Under the pieces are notes generated by a model. It saw nothing but the letters and a program-made list of their open reading frames with translations, did no database searches and was not told the DNA's origin. A program made the translations under genes and the position numbers. Of a stretch of 64,000 nt of DNA, positions 16,770 through 24,408 are shown one piece after another. Within the stretch, counting starts at the first letter, position 1. The number at the start of each line of letters is the position of its first letter. The DNA comes from Senimuribacter sp049852125. Lineage in GTDB: Bacteria; Bacillota; Clostridia; Peptostreptococcales; Anaerovoracaceae. The DNA lies in contig NZ_CP187532.1 of the NCBI RefSeq assembly GCF_049852125.1, positions 2,232,001 to 2,296,000 on the forward strand. The letters run 5' to 3'.

Positions 16770-17327
16770 CTACAGTATAAACGATGACGTAACGTTAGAG
16801 TCAAGGGATTTTTCTATATTCACTCTCTGCATATAAACCGGCGTCTTGGGCACGTTGATCTCCACGCCGTCATCATTAGGCACAGGAATGAGTGGCAGAT
16901 TCGTGATGCGCTCCACTACGTCCCAGCCGGAAATGACTTTGCCAAAAGCGGCAAAATTTCCGGAAAGCCGCTTGCCTGCCCCATCGGACAGTACAATGTA
17001 AAACTCACTGCCTGATGCGATTTTTCCATCGCCGCTCATGGCGACGGTTCCCTTTTCAAAGGGTACGCGGTTGACAAATCCATTCAGTGCGCACTCTGCG
17101 ACTAGTTCCACATCGCAGCGTGGATCATCAAAATGGGTATAGCTGGGCTGCAAAACAAAGTCCGGCACAATGCGGCGAATCTGCCTGCCGTCATAAAGCC
17201 CTGCCTTTGCCATGCGAATAAAGGAAGCGACCGTCTCCGGCGCTTCCCCTTCATATAATCGGATTACTACACTGCCCAGCTGCGTATTATCCATTGCGAA
17301 TTCTATCACTGCAGTGGAATCATTCAT
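16770..17327 (-). CDS. Cyclophilin-type peptidyl-prolyl cis-trans isomerase
   Basis: 185-residue cytosolic cyclophilin that speeds cis-trans isomerisation of peptidyl-proline bonds. Motifs: GSVVIRLYEGEAPETVASFI near the N-terminus, KGTVAMSGDGKIASGSEFYI in the core (usual M-A-x-GS-QF region, with S-EF here) and NFAAFGKVISGWDVVERI. The start at 17327 overlaps the TetR stop (ATGA), so translation is coupled; the longer ORF to 17420 has no site. It is the last gene of the hydroxyproline/ProC transcript unit. A housekeeping or proline-peptide-related role is possible; the linkage alone does not decide it. Confidence 0.88.
   Translation of the reverse strand: MNDSTAVIEFAMDNTQLGSVVIRLYEGEAPETVASFIRMAKAGLYDGRQIRRIVPDFVLQPSYTHFDDPRCDVELVAECALNGFVNRVPFEKGTVAMSGDGKIASGSEFYIVLSDGAGKRLSGNFAAFGKVISGWDVVERITNLPLIPVPNDDGVEINVPKTPVYMQRVNIEKSLDSNVTSSFIL
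16774..16804 (-). promoter_or_regulatory. MerR-type promoter with 19-bp spacer for the TipA-like gene
   Basis: Minus-strand TTGACT (16799-16804) and TATACT (16774-16779) with a 19-base spacer containing the palindrome TAACGTTA and an outer TGAC/GTCA pair. It overlaps the last codons of the cyclophilin gene, so the regulator is made from its own promoter besides any read-through. Confidence 0.8.
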
Positions 17328-17938
17328 GCCTCGCTTTCCTTTCTCTGAAAAAATCCAAGCAGCAGCGGCATCATTTCCCTGCTGTATTCCGAAAGGGAAT
17401 ACGCGCCGCCGGTGAGACACCAGTCTGTTACAATGGCTCGCTCCGTCATTACATAAGCGCGCACCAGCTGGCTGGCAGTCAAATCACCTGTCAATTCTCC
17501 GCTGCGCTGTCCTTCCTCGATGATTCTGGTAATCAGGCGAAAGTACACACGATTGGTATCCAGAAGATGACGATATCCCTTGCCCTGCAGCTGCTCCGCA
17601 TACATCGAAGCAATCAGATCCGGCGAAGTCATATCTTCTATCATAGCGTGGATTTCACCGTTGAGAAAAAGCAGTTTCTGAAAGCTGTCCATTTCCGGTT
17701 TCAGCTCTTTTTCCAGCTGCTCGTATTTCTCATCCAGAATATCAGACCAGGTCGCAAGCAGATCACCTTTGCTCCGGAAATAATAGTAAAAAGAGCCCTT
17801 GGCAATCCCTGCTTCCTCCAGAATATTGTCCAGGGTCGTATCTTCATATCCTTTCTCCCGGAACAATTTCCACGCGGCGTCGATAATGCGGCTTTTCATG
17901 TCCGTCCTTTTCATGTCCGTCCGAGTTTCACGATTCAT
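17324..17938 (-). CDS. TetR family transcriptional regulator
   Basis: 204 residues. The N-terminal helix-turn-helix reads IIDAAWKLFREKGYEDTTLDN followed by ILEEAGIAKGSFYYYFRSKG (about residues 18-58), a very typical TetR DNA-binding domain; the rest is an alpha-helical ligand domain with no recognisable specificity. It sits 12 bp after proC and overlaps the cyclophilin start by 4 bp, so it is embedded in the minus-strand operon. Its target is unknown; it could repress this operon or distant genes. Confidence 0.92.
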   Translation of the reverse strand: MNRETRTDMKRTDMKSRIIDAAWKLFREKGYEDTTLDNILEEAGIAKGSFYYYFRSKGDLLATWSDILDEKYEQLEKELKPEMDSFQKLLFLNGEIHAMIEDMTSPDLIASMYAEQLQGKGYRHLLDTNRVYFRLITRIIEEGQRSGELTGDLTASQLVRAYVMTERAIVTDWCLTGGAYSLSEYSREMMPLLLGFFQRKESEA

Positions 17939-17950
17939 CAGAAAACCGCC

Positions 17951-18742
17951 TTACATGCTCGCTGCTTTATCCATACATGCCTGCATACACTCGATCAAAG
18001 CGCTGCGAAATCCTCTTTCCTCCAGCACACGCACCGCCTCTATCGTCGTACCTGCCGGCGAGCAAACCATATCCTTCAGTTCGCCCGGATGTTTTCCCAG
18101 TTCGGTTACCATAGCAGCGCTGCCCTGTACTGCCTTTGCCGCAAACTTATACGCCTGCGGTCTTGGCATGCCGCCCATGACTGCCGCGTCCGCCATGGCT
18201 TCGATCATCATAAATACATAGGCAGGGGAACTGCCGCTGACGGCAACTACCGCATCCATCAAATGCTCAGGAATGATTTCGTAATCGCCGAAGCCGCCTA
18301 AAATCTTTCCTGCGTTTTCTTTATCTTCCTCAGTGACAAATGCATTGCAGCACATAGCCGTCATGCCGCAGCCCACCATGGCAGGCGTGTTCGGCATGGT
18401 TCTGACCATGCGCACATCCTTTCCGAACTGTTCGGAAAGCCATGCAAGGGTTTTACCCGGCGCGATGGTAATCACAAGCTGATGTTCTACCGCGTCCCGA
18501 ATTTCCTCGATAACCGTCTGATAATACTGCGGTTTTACCGCCAGCACCACGATATCCACTGCTTTTACTAAATCCACATTGCCCGCGGCTTTTTGGATGC
18601 CAAACTTCTCCGCCGCTTTTTCCGCCGCTAAAGCCAGCGCGTCCGTTCCGTAGATGTCAGAAGGCGCGAACACCTTTTCCTTGATAATACCGCCCATGAT
18701 AGCGGAAGCCATATTGCCGCAGCCGATAAATCCAATTTTCAT
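17951..18742 (-). CDS. proC: Pyrroline-5-carboxylate reductase
   Basis: Reduces (S)-1-pyrroline-5-carboxylate to L-proline with NAD(P)H. 263 residues, starting MKIGFIGCGNMASAIMGGII, the Rossmann glycine motif at the very N-terminus. VVLAVKPQYY and the C-terminal VSGSSPAYVFMMIEAMADAAVMGG are family signatures. I use ATG 18742 (GAGAGG upstream). It lies in the same operon as HypE and HypD, whose product is its substrate. This pairing of HypD with a ProC is known from hydroxyproline-using Clostridia, where hydroxyproline is turned into proline for Stickland reduction or biosynthesis. Confidence 0.96.
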   Translation of the reverse strand: MKIGFIGCGNMASAIMGGIIKEKVFAPSDIYGTDALALAAEKAAEKFGIQKAAGNVDLVKAVDIVVLAVKPQYYQTVIEEIRDAVEHQLVITIAPGKTLAWLSEQFGKDVRMVRTMPNTPAMVGCGMTAMCCNAFVTEEDKENAGKILGGFGDYEIIPEHLMDAVVAVSGSSPAYVFMMIEAMADAAVMGGMPRPQAYKFAAKAVQGSAAMVTELGKHPGELKDMVCSPAGTTIEAVRVLEERGFRSALIECMQACMDKAASM

Positions 18743-18757
18743 AAGTCTCAACCTCTC

Positions 18758-20140
18758 TTATTGTAATTTTTCAAAGAATACGCGGCAGGCAGCGCATGCC
18801 TCGTACAAATCGCTCTTTAACATAAACTCATATGGCGAATGGGCGCCCAGCACACAGATTGCAGCGTCAAAGCTTTCCATGCCCATATTGGAATAATCCA
18901 TTGACATGGTGCCAAAGCCGCCGAACTTCTCAATCCCCGCAAAAGGCTGCCAGATCACGCCGTTATCGTTAAAGACTTTGCGCACCTGTCCCAAGAATTC
19001 CGCGCTGGCTTCGCTGGTGCTCATCTTGCCGTAACGGCTGGCATACTTGATCACCTGCAGCCCGTGTCCCAAGAGTGACCCGCTGTACGGTTCACAGAGT
19101 TCCGGATAGTTAGGGTCATTACCGCAGACCGCTTCCAACGACATCACTTTGCTGCCCAGCTGAATGCGGTTTAAGGCGATGCCATCTCCGCCGCATCCGC
19201 TCTTTTCCGCCAGCAAACGGAGGAAATAGTCCGTTACTCTGGAATGGGAACCGGAACGTCCTTCAAAACCAATTTCTTCTTTATCCGCAAAGATGGCAAT
19301 TGCGGTTCGTTCCGGCGCCTGGCACGCCAAAATGCCATGAAGCTGCGCATAGACCGCCGCCCGATCGTCAAAACCGTAGCCGCACAGCGCGCTGCTGTCA
19401 AGACCGATATCTCTGGTCCTGCCTGCCGGTACGATTTCGATTTCCGCACTGATAAAGTCTTCTTCTATCATACCATACTTTTCGTAAAGATACTGCAAAA
19501 TATTTTCTTTTACGGCGTTTGCCATATCTCCTTCCGCAGGGGTTGCGCCCAGGAACACATTCATCTGCTCATGGTTATAGGCTTCTTCCTGCTTTCTCTG
19601 CCCCTGCTCCACAGAATAGTGCAGCGACATATCGGTGATAAAGAGAGCCGGTTCGTCTTCCGACGCACCCTCTGCAATTTCTATGACAGAACCGTCTTTG
19701 CGCACCACGGTGCCGTACATGGACAGAGGCGTGCTGGTCCATTTCTCCAGCTTGGAAAGGCTGTACATGCAGGTCTTTCCGTAAGCAAAACCATCTTTTT
19801 CAAAGATTGGCAGAATCTTAAAGTCAAGACGTGTACAGTCAGTATGAGCTGCCACAATGTTTGCGCCCTCCGTTAGCGGCTTCTTTCCGACCACAGTCAA
19901 ATAGAGCAGCTTTCCGTTATCGTTATAGTACACCTTGTCGCCGGCGTTCACGCTGTCCTTTCTCGTGATATCAACAAAGCCTTTCGCCTCTGCCCGTCTG
20001 ACCGCCTCCGCCACACAGAGGCGTTCTGTCTTGGACGCGTCGTTAAACGCCTTAAAATCTGCTGCCGTTTCCATAATACTGTTTTTCTTTTCTGCGGAAG
20101 CATTCTTCCAAATATTGGTACGCTTATAGTTCAGTTCCAT
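18758..20140 (-). CDS. M18 family aminopeptidase
   Basis: 460-residue dinuclear-zinc aminopeptidase; family members remove N-terminal Asp/Glu or other residues and form tetrahedral dodecamers. Ligand motifs in order: VAAHTDCTRLDFK (His), CGYGFDDRAAVYA (bridging Asp), FADKEEIGFEGRSG (Glu pair), and VLGAHSPYEFM (His) close to the C-terminus. AGGAGG lies just before the ATG. It is placed between hypD and proC in one minus-strand operon, which suggests that it supplies free amino acids (including hydroxyproline) from peptides. Confidence 0.94.
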   Translation of the reverse strand: MELNYKRTNIWKNASAEKKNSIMETAADFKAFNDASKTERLCVAEAVRRAEAKGFVDITRKDSVNAGDKVYYNDNGKLLYLTVVGKKPLTEGANIVAAHTDCTRLDFKILPIFEKDGFAYGKTCMYSLSKLEKWTSTPLSMYGTVVRKDGSVIEIAEGASEDEPALFITDMSLHYSVEQGQRKQEEAYNHEQMNVFLGATPAEGDMANAVKENILQYLYEKYGMIEEDFISAEIEIVPAGRTRDIGLDSSALCGYGFDDRAAVYAQLHGILACQAPERTAIAIFADKEEIGFEGRSGSHSRVTDYFLRLLAEKSGCGGDGIALNRIQLGSKVMSLEAVCGNDPNYPELCEPYSGSLLGHGLQVIKYASRYGKMSTSEASAEFLGQVRKVFNDNGVIWQPFAGIEKFGGFGTMSMDYSNMGMESFDAAICVLGAHSPYEFMLKSDLYEACAACRVFFEKLQ

Positions 20141-20151
20141 CTTTTTTCCTC

Positions 20152-22527
20152 CTAGTTAAAATCCTGTTCGGTTCTCATGATGATTTCATCCTGCAGCGCT
20201 TTGGACAGGTTGCGGAAATAGTCGCTGTAGCCCGCCACGCGCACGATCAAATCCTTGTTTTCCTCCGGATGTTTCTGCGCCTCAATCAACGTATCTCTGC
20301 CCACCACGTTAAACTGGATGTGGTGACCATCCATGGCAAAATAGGATCGAATCAGGTTTGCCATCTGTTCCAGACCCGTATCTCCTTCCACGGTTTTCGG
20401 CGTAAATTTCTGGTTGAGCAGGGTGCCGCCTGTGGTCAGATGATCCATCTTTGCCGCCGATTTGATGACGCTGGTCGGTCCGTAAATGTCCGCCCCTTTT
20501 TCCGGTGAAATCCCCTCGGATACCGGCATGTGGGCGTGTCTGCCGTTGGCGCTTGCCAGCATCACCTCGCCGAAATAAACGTGGCAGGTGGTCGGCAGCA
20601 TGTCGATGCGAAAATGTCCGCCCTTGGTATTCGGTCTTCCCGTTACGGAATCTCTGAAATAGGAGAAAACTTTTTTCATGATGTCGTCCGCGTAATCGTC
20701 GTCATTGCCGTATTTCGGGCTGGCATCGTGTACCCAGTGATAGATCTCGTCGTGACCTGCGAAATCGTCTGCCAGCGCTTCCATCAGCTGCTTCATATCA
20801 AAACGCTTTTCATCGTAAACGTTGTATTTAATCGCGGACAGACAGTCGGTAATGGTGCCGATGCCGACCCCCTGAATATAGCTGGTATTGTATCTGGCGC
20901 CTCCTGCATTGTAATCCATGCCTTTTGCGATACAGTCGTTGGTAATGGAGGAAAGAAGGGGTACCGGCATGTTCTTCGCGTAAATCTGCTCTATCACATT
21001 GGTGCCTCTCACCTTGATGTCCAGGAAGTATTCCACCTGCGCGAAGTATGCTTTTTCTAACTCCTCATAGCTGTGATAATCTGTAGCCTCGCCGGTCTTC
21101 AGTCCCAGCTGCTTTCCGCCTACCGGGTCAAAGCCATTGTGCAGAGTGATTTCCAAAATCTTCGGAAGGTTGAAGTACCCGTTCAAAATATATGCTTCGT
21201 TTCCGAACGCGCCGGTTTCCACACAGCCGCTGGTTCCGCCAAGACGAGCGTCCGCAATGGTTTTCCCCGCGTTGACAAGCTCCATGACGATGGCTTCTGT
21301 ATTATAAAATGCCGGCTGTCCCCATCCCTGTCTGGAAATCTCACAGGCTCTTTTCAGGAATTTTTTCGGCGTTTTTCTGCTGATCTGCACGTTGGAGCTA
21401 GGCTGTAGCAGACGCATGTCGTCCATACAGTCTAAGATCAGATAGCTGACCTCGTTGACGCCGTTTTCCCCGTCCGGCGTGATCCCGCCGGTATTGATGT
21501 TTACAAAGTCCGTATAGGTGCTGCTTTCTTTCAAGGTGATGCCTACCTTCGGCGGCGCCGGCTGGTTGTTGAATTTTACCCACAGGCACTCCAAAAGTTC
21601 CAGCGCTTTTTCTCTGTCCAGGACGCCGTCTTCGGTGTCTTTTCTATAAAATGGAATCAAATGTTGATCCAGTCTGCCCGGTGAAAACGCATCCCAGTTG
21701 TTCAGTTCGCCAGTCACGCAGATATGTACAAACCAGTACATCTGAATCGCCTGCCAAAAGGTTTTCGGCGCATGCTCCGGTACTACCCTGCAGTTTTCGG
21801 AAATCTGCTGAAGCTCCGCCTTGCGTTTTTCGTCAGTTTCCTGTTCCGCAAGGTCTGCCGCGTAAGCCGCGTAACGTTTTCCAAGGGCAATGATCGCCTC
21901 GCAGGCAAGCTTCATGCCTTTTAATTCATATTCCTTCCCAAGGGCATCCGGATCGTGATGAAAGTCCAGCGCCGCAATGGCTTTTTCAATGCGCTCGATC
22001 CGTTCCCCGAATCCCTCGCTGTAGATTCTGTTGCCGCAGACCGTGTGTCCCGGCCCTCTCTGCTCCATGAATTCGGTAAAAATGCCTGCTTCATAAGACG
22101 CTTTCCATTCCGGCGTCATATGATCCAAAATTTTCTTTCGAATGGTTCTGTTCTGCCAGTAAGGAATAATCTCCGCTTCCTGCAGGGCAAATCCCGCTTC
22201 ATCTACGGAAAAGTTAATCAGATCCCGGTCGTTCATGACATGCATGTCTTCCATGCTATGGCAGCAAAGCTCCGGAAAGGTCGGCGCACCCTGGGGCGAC
22301 GCGCCTTTTTCGCCTACAATCAGTTCCCCTTCGCCAATGTAAAGGGTCTTTTTCTCACAGTAATCCTTCAGCGCCTGTCCCCGCAGCTCCGGTACGGAAA
22401 GCACTCCCTCAAACTGCTTGTAGGTTTCCGTCATAATCTTCGCGCGCTCCATGTCGATGTAAGGCTGGGTGGTTACGCTCTTTTCCCGCAGCTTCTGCAC
22501 TCTTTCGTTCATGCCTCTTTGTTCCAT
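20152..22527 (-). CDS. hypD: trans-4-hydroxy-L-proline dehydratase (glycyl radical enzyme)
   Basis: Oxygen-sensitive glycyl radical enzyme that dehydrates trans-4-hydroxy-L-proline to pyrroline-5-carboxylate. 791 residues from ATG 22527, which follows GGAGG by 8 bases. The active-site loop GGTSGCVETGAFG places the thiyl Cys at residue 435 and the catalytic Glu at 437; the glycyl radical loop RVAGYSDYF has Gly at 766. Known HypD proteins have Cys434/Glu436 and almost the same length, and stretches such as KVGITLKESSTYTDF and GWGQPAFYNTEAIV match what I remember of the Clostridioides difficile enzyme. The gene lies 4 bp after its activase and in an operon with proC, the diagnostic context. This separates it from glycerol or choline lyases of the same superfamily. 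Confidence 0.95.
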   Translation of the reverse strand: MEQRGMNERVQKLREKSVTTQPYIDMERAKIMTETYKQFEGVLSVPELRGQALKDYCEKKTLYIGEGELIVGEKGASPQGAPTFPELCCHSMEDMHVMNDRDLINFSVDEAGFALQEAEIIPYWQNRTIRKKILDHMTPEWKASYEAGIFTEFMEQRGPGHTVCGNRIYSEGFGERIERIEKAIAALDFHHDPDALGKEYELKGMKLACEAIIALGKRYAAYAADLAEQETDEKRKAELQQISENCRVVPEHAPKTFWQAIQMYWFVHICVTGELNNWDAFSPGRLDQHLIPFYRKDTEDGVLDREKALELLECLWVKFNNQPAPPKVGITLKESSTYTDFVNINTGGITPDGENGVNEVSYLILDCMDDMRLLQPSSNVQISRKTPKKFLKRACEISRQGWGQPAFYNTEAIVMELVNAGKTIADARLGGTSGCVETGAFGNEAYILNGYFNLPKILEITLHNGFDPVGGKQLGLKTGEATDYHSYEELEKAYFAQVEYFLDIKVRGTNVIEQIYAKNMPVPLLSSITNDCIAKGMDYNAGGARYNTSYIQGVGIGTITDCLSAIKYNVYDEKRFDMKQLMEALADDFAGHDEIYHWVHDASPKYGNDDDYADDIMKKVFSYFRDSVTGRPNTKGGHFRIDMLPTTCHVYFGEVMLASANGRHAHMPVSEGISPEKGADIYGPTSVIKSAAKMDHLTTGGTLLNQKFTPKTVEGDTGLEQMANLIRSYFAMDGHHIQFNVVGRDTLIEAQKHPEENKDLIVRVAGYSDYFRNLSKALQDEIIMRTEQDFN

Positions 22528-22531
22528 CCTC

Positions 22532-23437
22532 TTATCCTCCAATCTTTACATTCTGAAATCCCATTTCTATCAGTTTCTGTCTGTACGCTGCAAGTTCTTC
22601 GCCGGCCGGCGGACAGAACTGGTTTTCGTAAGCTCTGCCAAGCTGATGATATTTGTCTTTGCCGTAGTCATGATAGGCAATCAGGTTGATCTGCGCCGGA
22701 CTGATGTGGCGCGCTGTCAGCCACTCCCCTGTCTTCTCAATCTCCGCAAGGGATGCGTTGACCGGTTTGATCAAAGGCAGCCTGAGCCAGATTTTCGCAC
22801 CAGCAGCGCTGAGTTTCTGCAGATTTTCCAGAATCAGTCCGTTGTCCACGCCCGTATACTGCCGGTGCTTCTCTGCGTTCAAAGCTTTTAAGTCATATAA
22901 AAAGGTATCCACATAGGGCAGAATCTCCTGAAAATTTTCCCACGAGCAGAAGCCGCAGGTATCGATGTTCACGGAAATACCTTCGTCGTACAGGCTTTTT
23001 ACCAGGGTGTGCCGATAAGCGTGATCGATGGTCATGACCTCGCCGCCGGACAGGGTAACGCCGCCGCCCGATTCCTCATAAAAAATCTGATCGGAAGCCA
23101 GCTTCTTCACAAGCTGCTTCACTTCATAGGCTCTGCCCACGGTCTCCAGCGCCTGATACCTACACGCCGCTGCACATCTGCCGCAGCTTCTGCAGAGATT
23201 TTGATCCACTTTAATACCGTCCTCTGACATAGAGAGGGCGTGAAGCTGACAGGCTTTGATGCATGCGCCGCAGCCTGTGCACCGTTCTTGATAATAGCGT
23301 AACTGCCTGTCAGGACGCTGGGTCTCCGGATTGTGACACCAGCTGCAAGCAAGAGGGCAACCCTTGAAAAAAACTGTGGTTCTAATGCCCGCCCCGTCAT
23401 GAATGCAATATTTCTGAATGTTGGTAATGTATGTCAT
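22532..23437 (-). CDS. hypE: Glycyl radical activating enzyme for HypD (radical SAM)
   Basis: 301 residues. It uses S-adenosylmethionine to install the glycyl radical on HypD. The radical-SAM motif Cys-x3-Cys-x2-Cys is in GCPLACSWCHNPE (about residues 27-39). Two ferredoxin-type cluster motifs follow, CTGCGACIKAC and CRSCGRCAAAC, as in activases of this class. VTLSGGEVM is the SAM-binding glycine-rich part. It is the first gene of the operon, preceded by a strong promoter (23486-23515), with its stop 4 bases from the hypD start. The upstream regulator gene at 23679 is divergent. Confidence 0.95.
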   Translation of the reverse strand: MTYITNIQKYCIHDGAGIRTTVFFKGCPLACSWCHNPETQRPDRQLRYYQERCTGCGACIKACQLHALSMSEDGIKVDQNLCRSCGRCAAACRYQALETVGRAYEVKQLVKKLASDQIFYEESGGGVTLSGGEVMTIDHAYRHTLVKSLYDEGISVNIDTCGFCSWENFQEILPYVDTFLYDLKALNAEKHRQYTGVDNGLILENLQKLSAAGAKIWLRLPLIKPVNASLAEIEKTGEWLTARHISPAQINLIAYHDYGKDKYHQLGRAYENQFCPPAGEELAAYRQKLIEMGFQNVKIGG

Positions 23438-23485
23438 CGCTTGTCTTCTTTTCCTCTTTTGAACTAAAGTTTGTACTGTAGTCTA

Positions 23486-23515
23486 ATTATAGCACCTGCA
23501 CAGAGATTCTGTCAA
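23486..23515 (-). promoter_or_regulatory. Sigma-70 type promoter of the hypE-hypD operon
   Basis: On the minus strand TTGACA (23510-23515) and TATAAT (23486-23491) are perfect consensus hexamers with an 18-base spacer. Such a strong promoter would need repression when hydroxyproline is absent; the divergent GntR gene and the dyad at 23543-23555 are the natural candidates. Confidence 0.85.
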
Positions 23516-23536
23516 TGATGCTTGCAAATCTTTCAA

Positions 23537-23564
23537 TTAATTTTGTATTATACAAAAAAATTAA
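23537..23564. promoter_or_regulatory. Dyad TTGTATTATACAA in the hypE/GntR intergenic region
   Basis: A perfect 13-bp dyad (23543-23555) inside a larger imperfect inverted repeat TTAATTTTGTAT / ATACAAAAAAATTAA. It lies between the hyp operon promoter and the GntR/FCD gene. Operators of FCD-type GntR proteins are often short dyads of the form TTGTAT-n-ATACAA, so this is a good candidate site; binding is inference. Confidence 0.55.
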
Positions 23565-23678
23565 CGCTAATATTTACTAAATTTTGCAATATCATCTCTT
23601 TTTTTACTTAAACTATTGCATTTTATTTTGAATTTTGTTAAAATATAGACAGGTAGATTGTAAAGGAAGGTAATAACT

Positions 23679-24341
23679 ATGGCAAACAGCACCACTTTGT
23701 CTGAACAGATATACGATGAGCTTTATCACGACATTACAGACCAGCGGCTGGTCTGTGGACAAAAGCTCACTCTGAAAATTTTAAAAGAACGATTCAATGT
23801 CAGTCACACGCCGATTCGTGAAGCTCTGACCCGTCTCTCTGAAAATGGACTTGTGACCTACTACTCTAACTGCGGCGTCACCGTAAAGGAATTCACCGAA
23901 AGCGATATCCGTCAGATTTTCCAGATGATCGGAGAACTGGACGCCCTTGCGATTCAGTTCTGCAAGAACGCTTTTTCTGAAGCGCCTTTGATCTTTGAGC
24001 TGGAGCAGATTATTAAAAAAGGCAATGCCCTTCTTGCAGAAAACAAGATTGCAGAGTGGAAGGATTATTCGGAAGAATTTCATATTGCCTTTTACCGCCA
24101 CGCGCAGAACGACTATCTCAACGATGCTGCAAAGAAGCTGCGTTCTCAGGTTGAAGTTCTTTCCTGTATGTATTATCAGCCTGTCAACGTAGAAGATATC
24201 AACATGCGGCACGGCGAAATTTTTGAATGTATCAACAACGGCGACTTTGACGGCGCCGCAAACCTGATGCGCAAGCACCTGCAGTTCGACATGGTCTACG
24301 CACTCAACGCCTATCAAGAGGCACAAAAGAAAAAAGCCTGA
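23679..24341 (+). CDS. GntR family regulator, FCD subfamily (divergent from hyp operon)
   Basis: 220 residues. The N-terminal winged helix has FNVSHTPIREALTRLSENGLVTYYSN (about 37-62), the classical GntR recognition region. The C-terminal all-helical FCD ligand domain contains EFHIAFYRHAQNDYL (metal-binding His) and ends near DMVYALNAYQEA. It shares long identical stretches with the GntR proteins at 32500 and 41242, so the three are recent paralogues adapted to different catabolic modules. Divergence from hypE with a dyad between them suggests control of hydroxyproline use. Confidence 0.93.
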   Translation: MANSTTLSEQIYDELYHDITDQRLVCGQKLTLKILKERFNVSHTPIREALTRLSENGLVTYYSNCGVTVKEFTESDIRQIFQMIGELDALAIQFCKNAFSEAPLIFELEQIIKKGNALLAENKIAEWKDYSEEFHIAFYRHAQNDYLNDAAKKLRSQVEVLSCMYYQPVNVEDINMRHGEIFECINNGDFDGAANLMRKHLQFDMVYALNAYQEAQKKKA

Positions 24342-24351
24342 CAAACGAATA

Positions 24352-24394
24352 GAGCGCTTCAAACTGTAAATTTAGTTTGAAGCGCTCCTTTTTA
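24352..24394. terminator. Bidirectional terminator between GntR and the surface protein
   Basis: Perfect 14-bp stem GAGCGCTTCAAACT / AGTTTGAAGCGCTC with an 8-base loop followed by CTTTTT. It separates the convergent GntR gene and the surface-protein gene. Confidence 0.9.
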
Positions 24395-24408
24395 ATTCTT
24401 TATGATTC

